DNA of 58,467 nucleotides from NCBI GenBank assembly GCA_022447545.1, contig JAKVBI010000012.1, forward strand, positions 1 to 58,467. Reading direction: 5' to 3'. Each line of letters opens with the position of its first letter. Within the stretch, counting starts at the first letter, position 1. Position numbers and translations under genes: made by a program. Origin of the DNA: Myxococcota bacterium. Lineage in GTDB: Bacteria > Myxococcota_A > UBA9160 > SMWR01. The notes below the pieces were generated by a model. The model searched no databases. It was given only the letters and a program-made list of their open reading frames with translations, and was not told the origin of the DNA. Below are positions 17,000-25,446 of this stretch, piece by piece.

Positions 17000-17782
17000 T
17001 CAGGCCCGACCGAGTTCCCGCAAGCGCTGCTCGACGGGCGCGATGTCCGCGGGTACGTCCACGGGCTGGCTGCGGAAGTCGTGGGTGACGGCGCAGCGAA
17101 TCGCATGGCCGTGCTCGAGGATTCGCAATTGCTCCAACCCCTCCGCGATTTCCGAGCGAGTCTGCGGGAGCTCTGACCATCGGTCCAGCAGGGCTCGCCG
17201 GTAGACGTACAAGCCCACGTGTTGCCAGATCTCGGCCCCGGTCTTTCGTTGTCCGGCGGGGACGGCCCGGCGAGAGAACGACACCGCGTTGCCTCTCGAG
17301 TCGAGAACGACCTTGACGCGGTTCGGGTCCGGCAGATCCGATTCAGCCATGGGGTGGATGAGGGTGGAGGCCGAGGCGTCGGGTGCCTCGGCCAGGGCGT
17401 CGATCGCGCAGTCGATGGCGGACCCTTCGATCAGGGGTTCGTCGCCCTGCACGTTCACCACCAGAGCATCCTCGCAGGCCTGTGTCGCCTCGGCGATGCG
17501 ATCGGTCCCCGACGGATGGTCGGATCGGGTCAGGACCACCTCGGCGCCGAATTGCAGCGCAGCTTCGGCAATGCGTTCGTCATCGGTGGCGATCATCACG
17601 GCTCTGAGTCGTTTGGCCTGTCGGGCCCCCAACCAGACCCATTCCAACATGGGGCGCCCCAAAATGGGGGCCAGAGCCTTGCCGGGAAAGCGGGTCGAGG
17701 CGTAGCGGGCTGGGATCACACCGAGCGCGGTGGCCGCACTGGAGCCCTCGAGTTCATCCCGCCGATTGCTACCGATCGCCAC
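17000..17782 (-). CDS. kdsB: 3-deoxy-manno-octulosonate cytidylyltransferase
   Basis: Activates Kdo with CTP to CMP-Kdo for lipopolysaccharide inner core synthesis in the cytoplasm. The nucleotidyltransferase signature IPARYASTRFPGK, the block IATDDERI, the CTP/metal site VNVQGDEPLI and HVGLYVYRRALL are all present, and the C-terminus with PVDVPADIAPVE is typical. The family is about 250 residues. I propose GTG 17782 (260 residues), because KdsB proteins begin only a few residues before the IPARY motif; no good ribosome site is visible, so a start nearer the motif (GTG codon just before IPARY) is possible. Divergent from the phosphofructokinase gene. Its presence supports an LPS-bearing outer membrane. 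Confidence 0.9.
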   Translation of the reverse strand: MAIGSNRRDELEGSSAATALGVIPARYASTRFPGKALAPILGRPMLEWVWLGARQAKRLRAVMIATDDERIAEAALQFGAEVVLTRSDHPSGTDRIAEATQACEDALVVNVQGDEPLIEGSAIDCAIDALAEAPDASASTLIHPMAESDLPDPNRVKVVLDSRGNAVSFSRRAVPAGQRKTGAEIWQHVGLYVYRRALLDRWSELPQTRSEIAEGLEQLRILEHGHAIRCAVTHDFRSQPVDVPADIAPVEQRLRELGRA

Positions 17783-17870
17783 GGAAGCGATGGTACAGTG
17801 CGCGGCGTGTCCGCGTCTCGTGGGGTCCGTGAGACTTCGCGGCGGTAACGGATTTACTGGAGGGTGATGA

Positions 17871-19100
17871 ATGGCAACGTTTGGGATTCTGGTGGGAGGG
17901 GGGCCGGCCCCGGGCATCAATGGTGTGATTGGAGCCGCGGCGACGCTTGCACACGAGCGCGGCCACCGGGTGATTGGAATCCTCGACGGTTTCCAGTGGA
18001 TCATGGAGGGCGACACGGACCACGTCGTCGAACTCGACAGTCAGGCCGTGGCGCGGATCCATCTACAGGGCGGCTCAGTGCTCCATACCGCGCGTGCGAA
18101 CCCCACCCGCAAACCCGAGCATCTCACGAATACCGTGGCTTCTCTGCGCTCGCTCGGCGTGGATCATCTGATCACGATCGGAGGCGACGACACGGCTTCG
18201 TCGGCGAATCGGGTTGCCGAAGAGGCGGCGGGGTCCATTGCGGTTGTCCATGTCCCCAAGACCATCGACAACGACCTGCCGCTGCCGGCAGGGATCCCGA
18301 CCTTTGGTTTTGAGACGGCCCGAGAGCACGCGACCGCAGTCGTCGAACGCATCCTCGAGGACATGCGAACCACCAATCGTTGGTTCTTCATCGTGATGAT
18401 GGGGCGATCGGCCGGTCACCTGGCGCTCGGAGCCGGTAAGGCGGCGGGCGCACCGGTGGTGGTCATTCCCGAGGAGTTCAAGAAGAAACCCATCTCCACG
18501 GACGACGTCGTGCGGGTGCTCGAGGGGGCGATCGTCAAGCGCCTTTCTCAGGGCAGACCCGACGGTGTGGCCGTGATCGCCGAGGGCATCGTGGAGTACT
18601 TCGATCCCGAGGATCCGATTCTTCAAGACGTGCCCCGGGACGAGCACGGACACATTCGTCTGGCGGAGGTTCCCATCGCGAACGTCTTGCGCAAGGCCGT
18701 GGCTGGAAGTCTGGCCGAACGGGGCGTGAAGGTGACCATCGGGGAGAAGGACGTGGGGTACGAACTTCGCTGCGGTTATCCGGTTGCCTTTGATCGGGAC
18801 TACACCCGCGATCTGGGAGTGGGCGCTGTTCAGACTCTCCTGTCCGGTACTTCGAGTTGCCTCATTACCCGCCAGAGCGCTGAGATCGTCCCCGTGCCCT
18901 TCGCTGAGATCGTCGACCCCGCCACGGGCAAGTCACGGGTGCGTGGAGTGGATGTGGGCTCGGACTCCTATGCGGCGGCGCTGGCCCTACAGGAGCGCGT
19001 GACGGATCAGGACCTGGAAGACGCCGACACGCTCGCGGCCATCGCAGAGGCAGCGGGTCTCTCCACCGATCAGGCCAAGGAGCGCTACGCGCCCCAGTAG
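17871..19100 (+). CDS. pfp: 6-phosphofructokinase, probably PPi-dependent
   Basis: A 409-residue phosphofructokinase. It starts with the nucleotide/phosphate loop GILVGGGPAPGINGVI, has GGDDT at 104-108 and PKTIDND at 129-135. In the family an aspartate in place of the second glycine of GGDG(T/S), together with a lysine in PKTIDND, marks use of pyrophosphate rather than ATP; both are present. The MMGRSAGHLAL block follows as expected. A reversible PPi-PFK serves glycolysis and gluconeogenesis. ATG 17871 is preceded by GGAGGG. The atoE-like gene follows after 17 bases, so they may share a transcript. Cofactor use is inferred from residues only. Confidence 0.88.
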   Translation: MATFGILVGGGPAPGINGVIGAAATLAHERGHRVIGILDGFQWIMEGDTDHVVELDSQAVARIHLQGGSVLHTARANPTRKPEHLTNTVASLRSLGVDHLITIGGDDTASSANRVAEEAAGSIAVVHVPKTIDNDLPLPAGIPTFGFETAREHATAVVERILEDMRTTNRWFFIVMMGRSAGHLALGAGKAAGAPVVVIPEEFKKKPISTDDVVRVLEGAIVKRLSQGRPDGVAVIAEGIVEYFDPEDPILQDVPRDEHGHIRLAEVPIANVLRKAVAGSLAERGVKVTIGEKDVGYELRCGYPVAFDRDYTRDLGVGAVQTLLSGTSSCLITRQSAEIVPVPFAEIVDPATGKSRVRGVDVGSDSYAAALALQERVTDQDLEDADTLAAIAEAAGLSTDQAKERYAPQ

Positions 19101-19117
19101 AGGGCGCCGGGCGGTTC

Positions 19118-20497
19118 GTGCTCGAATTCTTCGGCCGCGTAGGGGCGGGTCTGACGCGCTTTACCGAGCGCTGGGTGCCCGACTCCTGGGTCGTCTGCAT
19201 GATTCTCACGGCAGTGGCCCTCTTGCTCGCCGTGTTGGGTGCGGGGGCTGGAATCGAGGAGGTGGTACTCGCCTGGGGAGAGGGCGTCTGGGGTCTGCTG
19301 TCTCTCGCCATGCAGTTCACCATCGCCATGGTGGCAGCCCACGCCTGTGTTTCTTCGGGTCCGGTCTTCCGCGCTCTCGATCGACTGGCATCGATTCCCG
19401 ACCCCCAACGACCGCTACAGGCCGTGGCGCTGGCGGCCTGTTTCTCGTTGGTGACGGGTTACCTCAACTGGGCTTTGTGTCTGGTGGCCTGCGCGTTGTT
19501 CGTCCCTTTTTTGTGCCGCCGCAACCCCAATGCCGACGTGAGGGTTCTGATCGCGGCTGCGTACATCGGGCTGGGGACCGTCTGGCACTGCGGCCTGTCG
19601 GGGTCGGCTCCTCTGATCCTCGCCACACCCGGCAATCCCCTGCTCGACCCCGTCAGTGGTCCGCCGGTGGTCGATCGCCTCTATCCGGTCACCGAGACAC
19701 TCTTCAACCCCTTCAACCTGATCTACATGGGAGTGATTGCGGTCGTGGGCCTGGGGTCGGTGATGGCACTGCACCCGCGACGCGATCCAGTGACTTTCAG
19801 CGGCGAACAATTGGAAGCCATGCTCCCGAATCCTCCGGAGTCGCCCGAAGAATCGGACACGCCTGCGGCACGTCTCGACGCCTTTCGAGGTTGGGTCTGG
19901 CTGGCCGCGATTCTGCTCGCCTATCCGCTGGGGAACTCCATCGTGACGCGGGGGTTCGGGACGAGTTGGACCATCAACGCCTACAACACGGTCTTTCTGG
20001 TGGTGGCGTTACTACTCCACGGCCGCCCGATCTCCTTTCTGCGCGCCTGCCGTCAGGGGGTCGATGCCGCCTGGGGGATCATCGTTCAGTTTCCTTTCTA
20101 CGCGGGGATCTTTGGCCTGATGCAGAACACGGGGCTGGGGCATTGGATCGGTGGGCTGTTTGCCCAGTTCTCGAGCCAGCAGTCCTATCCCTTCGTGGTC
20201 TACGTGTATTCCGCGATCATGAACCTGTTCGTCCCATCGGCGGGCTCGAAGTGGCTGATCGAGGCACCCTATCTGGTGGCTGCGGGTGAGCAGCTCGATG
20301 TTTCGGTCGTTACGGTTCTGCTCGCCTATGCGTACGGCGACTCGACCACCAACCTCATTCAGCCCTTCTTCGCGATTCCAATTCTGGCCGTAACCCGGCT
20401 GCGTTTCGGAGATGTCGTGGGGTACACCTCTCTGGTCGCGTTGGTTTGTTTTCTGGCCAACGCCGTCGCCATGGCGCTCATTCCTTCGAATCTCTGA
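19118..20497 (+). CDS. atoE: Short-chain fatty acid transporter, AtoE family
   Basis: A 459-residue membrane protein with about eleven to twelve hydrophobic spans. The opening (FTERWVPDSWVVCMILT), the block GLGTVWHCGLSGSAPLILATPGNPLL and the late block VYVYSAIMNLFVPSAGSKWLIEAPYLV match the AtoE short-chain fatty acid permease family. In E. coli AtoE is linked to acetoacetate/butyrate use; here there is no ato operon alongside, and the gene follows the phosphofructokinase by 17 bp. The start is GTG 19118 with only a weak upstream purine stretch. Substrate is not certain: other small carboxylates are possible. Confidence 0.8.
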   Translation: MLEFFGRVGAGLTRFTERWVPDSWVVCMILTAVALLLAVLGAGAGIEEVVLAWGEGVWGLLSLAMQFTIAMVAAHACVSSGPVFRALDRLASIPDPQRPLQAVALAACFSLVTGYLNWALCLVACALFVPFLCRRNPNADVRVLIAAAYIGLGTVWHCGLSGSAPLILATPGNPLLDPVSGPPVVDRLYPVTETLFNPFNLIYMGVIAVVGLGSVMALHPRRDPVTFSGEQLEAMLPNPPESPEESDTPAARLDAFRGWVWLAAILLAYPLGNSIVTRGFGTSWTINAYNTVFLVVALLLHGRPISFLRACRQGVDAAWGIIVQFPFYAGIFGLMQNTGLGHWIGGLFAQFSSQQSYPFVVYVYSAIMNLFVPSAGSKWLIEAPYLVAAGEQLDVSVVTVLLAYAYGDSTTNLIQPFFAIPILAVTRLRFGDVVGYTSLVALVCFLANAVAMALIPSNL

Positions 20498-20520
20498 ACC
20501 GCCCCGCAGGAGAAAGGCGA

Positions 20521-21705
20521 TCAATCTCTCTGGGCTGCAGACCAGCGAGTGGGGCCCGGTCGGGAGAGGAGCATCAAGCAGGCCGCGGCCGCGGAAGCGG
20601 CGGCGACTCCGAAGCTGGCCGCGTAGCCGGCGGCTCCGGCGAGCAGACCCAGTGCGAATGTGCTGACACCGAGCCCGACATTGAAGCTTCCACTGAGCAG
20701 CGCCATGATTCGGCCCCGTTCGCTGGCATCGACCTTCTGCAGCATCATGGCGGTGAAGGACGGGAAGAACAGCCCGTGCACGAAGCCGAGGAGGCTGCCA
20801 AGAACTGGCAGAGTCGATTCCGTGACTCCCAGCGTTGCCAGGAGCAATAGCCCGTAACTTCCCGTTGCGAAGACACACACGCGGAAGCGGTTGGTACGGT
20901 CCATCCATCCTCCGAGCAGGACCCGAACTGCCATGGCGGTGCCCGAAAATGCCAGGAAGAAGGTTGCGACCCGCTGGACGCCGCGCTCGATGGCGAGGGG
21001 TTGAACGAAGGTCGTCATGGCTGCGACGACGGTGCCGACCATGAGCATCACGAACAGTCCCCGCTGAAAGGCTGTGCGCCGGGCGATGGTTCCCAGTGAG
21101 GCCACGGTGCTGGGATCGGATCTGCGGGTCGGGCCTCCGGGAATCTTCAGGGCGATGACCATGGCGGCCACAACGGCCAGGGCCGCGGCCCCAAAGGCCG
21201 TCTGCCAGTCCGTTTGTTCGCTCGTGCGTTCTACGACCCACGGCACGATGGCATTGGTGGCGTGCATGGTCGCACCGAGCAGGGCCAGCCCTTGGCTGAG
21301 GCGCGTGGCGGGCGCGTAGTCTGCGATGAGGGTCGAGGCCGAGACGTACACACAGGCGAAGGACACCCCCTGCAGGCCCCTCAAAAAGTAGAGAGACGGC
21401 CCCATTCCGTCGATCCACCCAAAGCCCAGGGTGGAAACCAGCATGCAGGCCAGTCCCAGCAGGACGATCTCGCGCCGCCCCACGCGATCAACTCCATGCC
21501 CCACCAGCGGGATGGCCATCACGTTGGCCAGGCTGAAGGCCGCCATGACCCCACCGATTTCGCCCACGGACGCGTCGAGTTCGGTCAACAGGTACTTCGG
21601 GAGAAGCACGAAGGTGGCCATCGCTGCACCGAAACAGCCTTGCATCAGCAGAACGCGGACGTACGCGGCATTGAAGAGGGAAGGGCGGGGATCTTCGGTG
21701 CTCAA
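20521..21705 (-). CDS. MFS transporter
   Basis: A 394-residue protein with the twelve-span major facilitator pattern. The loop 2-3 motif is visible (GHGVDRVGRREIVLLG) and its counterpart in the second half is GGWMDRTNRFRVCVFA. Members of this type are general sugar, drug or metabolite permeases; nothing in the sequence fixes the substrate. It starts only 7 bases after the stop of another MFS gene on the same strand, so the two are probably in one operon. Convergent with atoE, 23 bp away. Confidence 0.8.
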   Translation of the reverse strand: MSTEDPRPSLFNAAYVRVLLMQGCFGAAMATFVLLPKYLLTELDASVGEIGGVMAAFSLANVMAIPLVGHGVDRVGRREIVLLGLACMLVSTLGFGWIDGMGPSLYFLRGLQGVSFACVYVSASTLIADYAPATRLSQGLALLGATMHATNAIVPWVVERTSEQTDWQTAFGAAALAVVAAMVIALKIPGGPTRRSDPSTVASLGTIARRTAFQRGLFVMLMVGTVVAAMTTFVQPLAIERGVQRVATFFLAFSGTAMAVRVLLGGWMDRTNRFRVCVFATGSYGLLLLATLGVTESTLPVLGSLLGFVHGLFFPSFTAMMLQKVDASERGRIMALLSGSFNVGLGVSTFALGLLAGAAGYAASFGVAAASAAAACLMLLSRPGPTRWSAAQRD

Positions 21706-21712
21706 TGCGGGC

Positions 21713-23038
21713 TCAGGCGGTTTCCCGGAGGTCGTTTCGCAGTGTCTTGGCCGCCAGTGCGTTCATGACCGCTGCGACCAGGTGCGGGATTCCGATGATC
21801 AGCAGCGAGTAGCGGATGGCTTCGGTTCCGAACCGAGGTCCCAGGGTGTCGTTCATGAGTCCGATTACGAAGGGGCCGAAGCCCATGCCGAGCAGGTTCA
21901 TGGAGAACAGCACTGTGGCGGCGGACAGGGTCCGCATCTGCGGTCTTGCGAGTCCCTGGGCCATGGCGAAGGTGGCACCGGTGTAGCTGTTGCCGAAAAA
22001 GGCGGCGGGGAGCATCAGATAGATGGCAGGGAAGAGGGAGTCCGAAAGAATGAACGCATAGGAGAAGGGCATGGCGCAAAGGGTGCCGATCATCGGTAGC
22101 CACATGTACCAACGCGCGTCGCGGCTACCCATTCGGTCGACCAGTCGCCCAAAGAAAAGCGCGCCCAGCGTCGCGGCGGCCCCACTGAAGGGCCCGAGCC
22201 ACAAGCCGATCTGATCGAGTGGCATGTCATGGATGCGGATGAGAAACGATGCGTACCAGTTCGATGCGCCGAAGCCGGCGAAGACGTGGAGTGTGGCCGC
22301 GAGGGTGAGCCAGCGATAGGAGGGCTTACTCAAGAGGTAACGGATGGCCTCTCTCGCGGGCGGGGCGGGCTCGGCCTCGATGTCGGCTTCGTCGAAGCGG
22401 CCTCGAACGGGCTCCCGTACCGTCAGGCGCACCAGCAATGCGATGAGTACGCCTGGGATGCCCAGCACCACGAAGGCGATCCGCCAGCCATAGTGGAACC
22501 CGATCCAACCTCCCAGCCACATGCCGAGCATGATTCCCACGGTTCCCCCCGTGGAGTAGAGGGCCAGGGCCGTGGCGCGTTGTCGGGGTGGAAAGTAGTC
22601 CGAGATGAGGGAGTGCCCCGGGGCTCCGCCGGCAGCTTCACCGACTCCCACGAAGATGCGTGCTGCGAGGATCTGCGTGAAATTCCGGGCGAGCCCTGTG
22701 GCCGCCGTCATCATGCTCCAGACCGCCACGCCAGCCGCGATCACCGACCGGCGCGAATTGCGATCGGCGAAACGCGCGATGGGCATGCCGAGCGTGGCGT
22801 AGAAGATGGCGAACGCCACGCCGGTCAGCAGACCCATCTGGGTATCGCTGACGCCGAGATCGTTTTTGATGGGCTCGAGGAGGACCGCCATGAGCTGGCG
22901 GTCGATGTAGCTCACGACGTACACGATGAAGAGCACCAGCATGACGTATCGCGTGTAGGGGTCGGAGAACCCGACCCGCTCACCGTCGTGGGGTGGATTC
23001 GAGGACGGATCTGCGTGCTGGCTTTGGGTTTCGGTCAC
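21713..23038 (-). CDS. MFS transporter, Spinster-like
   Basis: About 441 residues with twelve predicted spans. The N-terminal part (VSYIDRQLMAVLLEPIKNDLGVSDTQMGLLTGVAFA) and the loop FADRNSRRSVIA resemble bacterial 'spinster family' MFS proteins, which are often found near aromatic or steroid catabolism genes. The substrate is unknown. Start is tentative: GTG 23038 gives a normal soluble N-terminus before TM1; the frame is open to 23257 but that extension would overlap the SH3 gene on the same strand. The second MFS gene follows after 7 bases. Confidence 0.78.
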   Translation of the reverse strand: MTETQSQHADPSSNPPHDGERVGFSDPYTRYVMLVLFIVYVVSYIDRQLMAVLLEPIKNDLGVSDTQMGLLTGVAFAIFYATLGMPIARFADRNSRRSVIAAGVAVWSMMTAATGLARNFTQILAARIFVGVGEAAGGAPGHSLISDYFPPRQRATALALYSTGGTVGIMLGMWLGGWIGFHYGWRIAFVVLGIPGVLIALLVRLTVREPVRGRFDEADIEAEPAPPAREAIRYLLSKPSYRWLTLAATLHVFAGFGASNWYASFLIRIHDMPLDQIGLWLGPFSGAAATLGALFFGRLVDRMGSRDARWYMWLPMIGTLCAMPFSYAFILSDSLFPAIYLMLPAAFFGNSYTGATFAMAQGLARPQMRTLSAATVLFSMNLLGMGFGPFVIGLMNDTLGPRFGTEAIRYSLLIIGIPHLVAAVMNALAAKTLRNDLRETA

Positions 23039-23148
23039 TTGGCGATTATCGGCCGAAGAGGTCTGGAGTGGCAATGAATTCGCGCGCCTGTTGCGGGCCG
23101 GCTGCGTGCGCTCGGCTTCTGAATCCGCGCGACCAGGGCCCCATCGCC

Positions 23149-23793
23149 TTACAGGCGCACCCGCGAAGAGCGTCGTCGATTGGCGCTGGCTTTGAGGGCC
23201 CAGCCCAGGACCATGCCCGTGCTCAGAATCAGCGATCCGGTGATCCACTCGGGCCAACGCTGTCCCGAACGAAAAGCAACGTTTTCACGAGTGAGCCGCT
23301 CGACGGTCCGCGATTGCTCCACCTCCCGCTCTGAGAGAGTCTGGTTCGTTGTTTCGAGCTCCGAACGCTGCGCCAGGTTTTGGGCCAGTTCTTCACGGAG
23401 TGCAACGAGTTCGCTCGCGTTGCGCTCGATCATCACTGCGGCGGGGGCATCGGCCTGGAGGTACCCCCTGGGCAACCAACCCTCGGTTCCCTCGCCGGTG
23501 CGGACCTGAGTCCAGCCGTCCTGACGGGAGAGGACTTCCACCTGGTCGCCGGTCTTGAGAACACCGAGGATGCGGTAATCCGTGCCCGCACCGGTGCGCA
23601 CGTTGAGGCGTAACTCGTCCTTCACCCAGCCGGTTTCGGCATGGGCAGTAGCCAGAGGAAACATCACCAGCAGCGCGAGAGGTAAGGTGCGGGCGAGAAT
23701 TCGCCTTCCTGAATCTCCCAGAACCCTCGGGCTCCTTGTCGCACTTCCTGCCGGTTTCCGCCCACCGATCCATCGAATCCATACTTCGGACAT
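23149..23793 (-). CDS. SH3 domain envelope protein (TIGR04211-like)
   Basis: A 214-residue protein. A long basic leader is followed by a hydrophobic signal core ending in ATAHA at about residue 52. Residues about 54-118 form a bacterial SH3 domain (LNVRTGAGTDYRILGVLKTGDQVEVL...GWLPRGYLQ), then a coiled-coil region (about 125-180) and a single C-terminal membrane span with a basic tail (RRRSSRVRL). This layout matches the TIGR04211 family of SH3/coiled-coil/TM proteins common in proteobacteria, probably envelope or peptidoglycan associated. ATG 23793 is chosen because GGGGAG precedes it; an in-frame ATG 24 bases upstream is less well placed. Confidence 0.78.
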   Translation of the reverse strand: MSEVWIRWIGGRKPAGSATRSPRVLGDSGRRILARTLPLALLVMFPLATAHAETGWVKDELRLNVRTGAGTDYRILGVLKTGDQVEVLSRQDGWTQVRTGEGTEGWLPRGYLQADAPAAVMIERNASELVALREELAQNLAQRSELETTNQTLSEREVEQSRTVERLTRENVAFRSGQRWPEWITGSLILSTGMVLGWALKASANRRRSSRVRL

Positions 23794-24004
23794 GGTGCTC
23801 TCCCCCCCCCAGGTCACGGAGCCCGAGCCCCGGACGAGAATTGTATCGGCCCCACTCGGTGGCGACAGTCGTACGGTGGCTCCCGAGCGTGACGCAGCTC
23901 ACATTCTCCTGCCCATGCCGACATCCATCGACGTGTTTCGGGCCTTCCTGGATCGGCGAATTGCGTTTGTCGGAACAGATCGTAGACTCCAGGTCCCAGC
24001 CCGA

Positions 24005-24080
24005 TCCCCGGTAGCTCAGTTGGCAGAGCAAGCGGCTGTTAACCGCTGGGTCGTAGGTTCAAGTCCTACCCGGGGAGCCA
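24005..24080 (+). tRNA. tRNA-Asn(GTT)
   Basis: Complete cloverleaf: acceptor TCCCCGG pairs with CCGGGGA (24070-24076), D-arm GCTC...GAGC, anticodon stem AGCGG/CCGCT with loop CTGTTAA giving anticodon GTT, and T-arm GTAGG-TTCAAGT-CCTAC. Discriminator G at 24077 and an encoded CCA at 24078-24080. Confidence 0.97.
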
Positions 24081-24168
24081 CTCTTCAACCGTCCCACGTT
24101 TTTCCAGGCCTGGGAGGTTCGCTGGGAGGCAATCAGTCGCCGGACTGGGCGGCGTGTCCAAGGTGGGT

Positions 24169-25446
24169 TCAGGGCACCTGGAGTTGCACGCGAGGGGAGA
24201 CCGGCGCCTCGGTTCCATCGGCTCGTTTGAGCCGCAGCCGATACTGGTACGTGTGTCCTGGCTCCACGTTCTCATCGGTCCACGGGGAGTCTTGCGCGAC
24301 GCCAATGCGGCGGAACCCCAGTACTCCCCTCCGCTCCACGTCAGCAGTGACCCACCCTTCATCGCTACGCGGGTTCCATGACAAGATGACGCCGCTTTCT
24401 TCCCAGCGGGCGGTCAGGTCGTAGCTGGCACTCTCAACCTCGAGGCGTTTGCTGGAGGGGCTCACCAGACCGTCCCGATCCACGGCGACGAGGGTGTAGA
24501 TCACAGGTGTATCGGCGGGCACGTCGCGATCCAGGATCTGGGTCGTTCCCGGTTCGATGGACGTGACTCGCTTGGGTCCGGAGGGGGGGGTGAGCCACCG
24601 CGTCAGGCGGTATTCGACCAGGTCGCTCTCGACGCTGGCCGCCCAGCGCAAGCGGTGGCTTCCAAGCTTCTTTTCCACGAGTTCGAGTCGGTAGGGGGGC
24701 AGGGGCTCGGCTTTGGTCACTGCCCGAACGGTCTCCGAGGGGGCTCCCTCGCCACCGGCAGTATTGACCGTCGATACCCGGTAGTACAAGACTCGGAGGT
24801 CACCGAGAGGTTGGTCGACGTAGACGGTCTCGAACCGCCCCTGCGGGCTCGCAATGGCTTCGAAGGGCCCCGCCGGTGAAGGGCTCCGGTAGACCACATA
24901 GCCGCTGGCGTTGGGGTCGCGCGAGGCCTGCCAGCCAAGGGGAACCTGTCGGGGGCGATGACTGAAGGCGCGCAGGTCCAAGGGGGCGGTCGGTGCCGGA
25001 GCAGTGGTCGCGGCAACGATCTCCGAGGGTGGGCCGGCGGTTCCTTCGGGCCCCAGGGCTCGAACGCGGTAGTAGAGGGTCTGGGGGTCGCCCCGGGTCC
25101 CACCCCCATCTCCCCCTGCGGTGCGCGAAGTTGGGATCAGGGTACTTTCGTCCACCCAGGTCGTCGACATGCGACCCGACAACTCGGCGATGGGTTTCAG
25201 CTGCCCGTCCCGGGTTCGTGCGCGTTCGATCACGTAACCCGACACGTCGCCCACGAAGGAGGGGTCCCATACGAGCGGGACGGTGCGCAGTTCTCCGCTC
25301 GTCGCGCGCAGTCCGCTGGGTGCCGAAAGAGGGGAAGGGTCGGCACTCTTGTTGGAGATGGGCTTCGCGCAGTTCGCCATCAGGACAATGGCCAGGGTCC
25401 CCACGACCACGTCAGCGGCCCGGTGTCGAGTGCAAGCGCCCTTCAT
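24169..25446 (-). CDS. Fibronectin type III repeat lipoprotein
   Basis: A 425-residue secreted protein made of about four fibronectin type III domains. The N-terminal hydrophobic stretch (about 11-23) ends in MANC, a possible but non-ideal lipobox with Asn before the cysteine. FN3 hallmarks recur: proline-led openings (APSGLRA, APLDLRA, PPYRLEL), tryptophan of strand B (PLVWDPS, PLGWQAS, RLRWAAS, ILSWNPR) and the tyrosine corner (LYYRVRAL, LYYRVST, VIYTLVAV, YQYRLRL). No enzyme domain is attached. Its ATG overlaps the stop of the TPR lipoprotein gene by 4 nt (ATGA), the third gene of a coupled unit with an adenylate cyclase. Likely a periplasmic or surface adhesive/scaffold component. Confidence 0.82.
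   Translation of the reverse strand: MKGACTRHRAADVVVGTLAIVLMANCAKPISNKSADPSPLSAPSGLRATSGELRTVPLVWDPSFVGDVSGYVIERARTRDGQLKPIAELSGRMSTTWVDESTLIPTSRTAGGDGGGTRGDPQTLYYRVRALGPEGTAGPPSEIVAATTAPAPTAPLDLRAFSHRPRQVPLGWQASRDPNASGYVVYRSPSPAGPFEAIASPQGRFETVYVDQPLGDLRVLYYRVSTVNTAGGEGAPSETVRAVTKAEPLPPYRLELVEKKLGSHRLRWAASVESDLVEYRLTRWLTPPSGPKRVTSIEPGTTQILDRDVPADTPVIYTLVAVDRDGLVSPSSKRLEVESASYDLTARWEESGVILSWNPRSDEGWVTADVERRGVLGFRRIGVAQDSPWTDENVEPGHTYQYRLRLKRADGTEAPVSPRVQLQVP

Noticed and set aside
16538-17000. A riboswitch in the leader of purU
   Set aside because: On the minus strand I could not find glycine- or THF-aptamer core sequences, and the clear terminator points the other way.
20012-21418. A 468-residue minus-strand frame overlapping atoE and the first MFS gene
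   Set aside because: It crosses two unrelated genes, is arginine/histidine-rich and has no domain resemblance.
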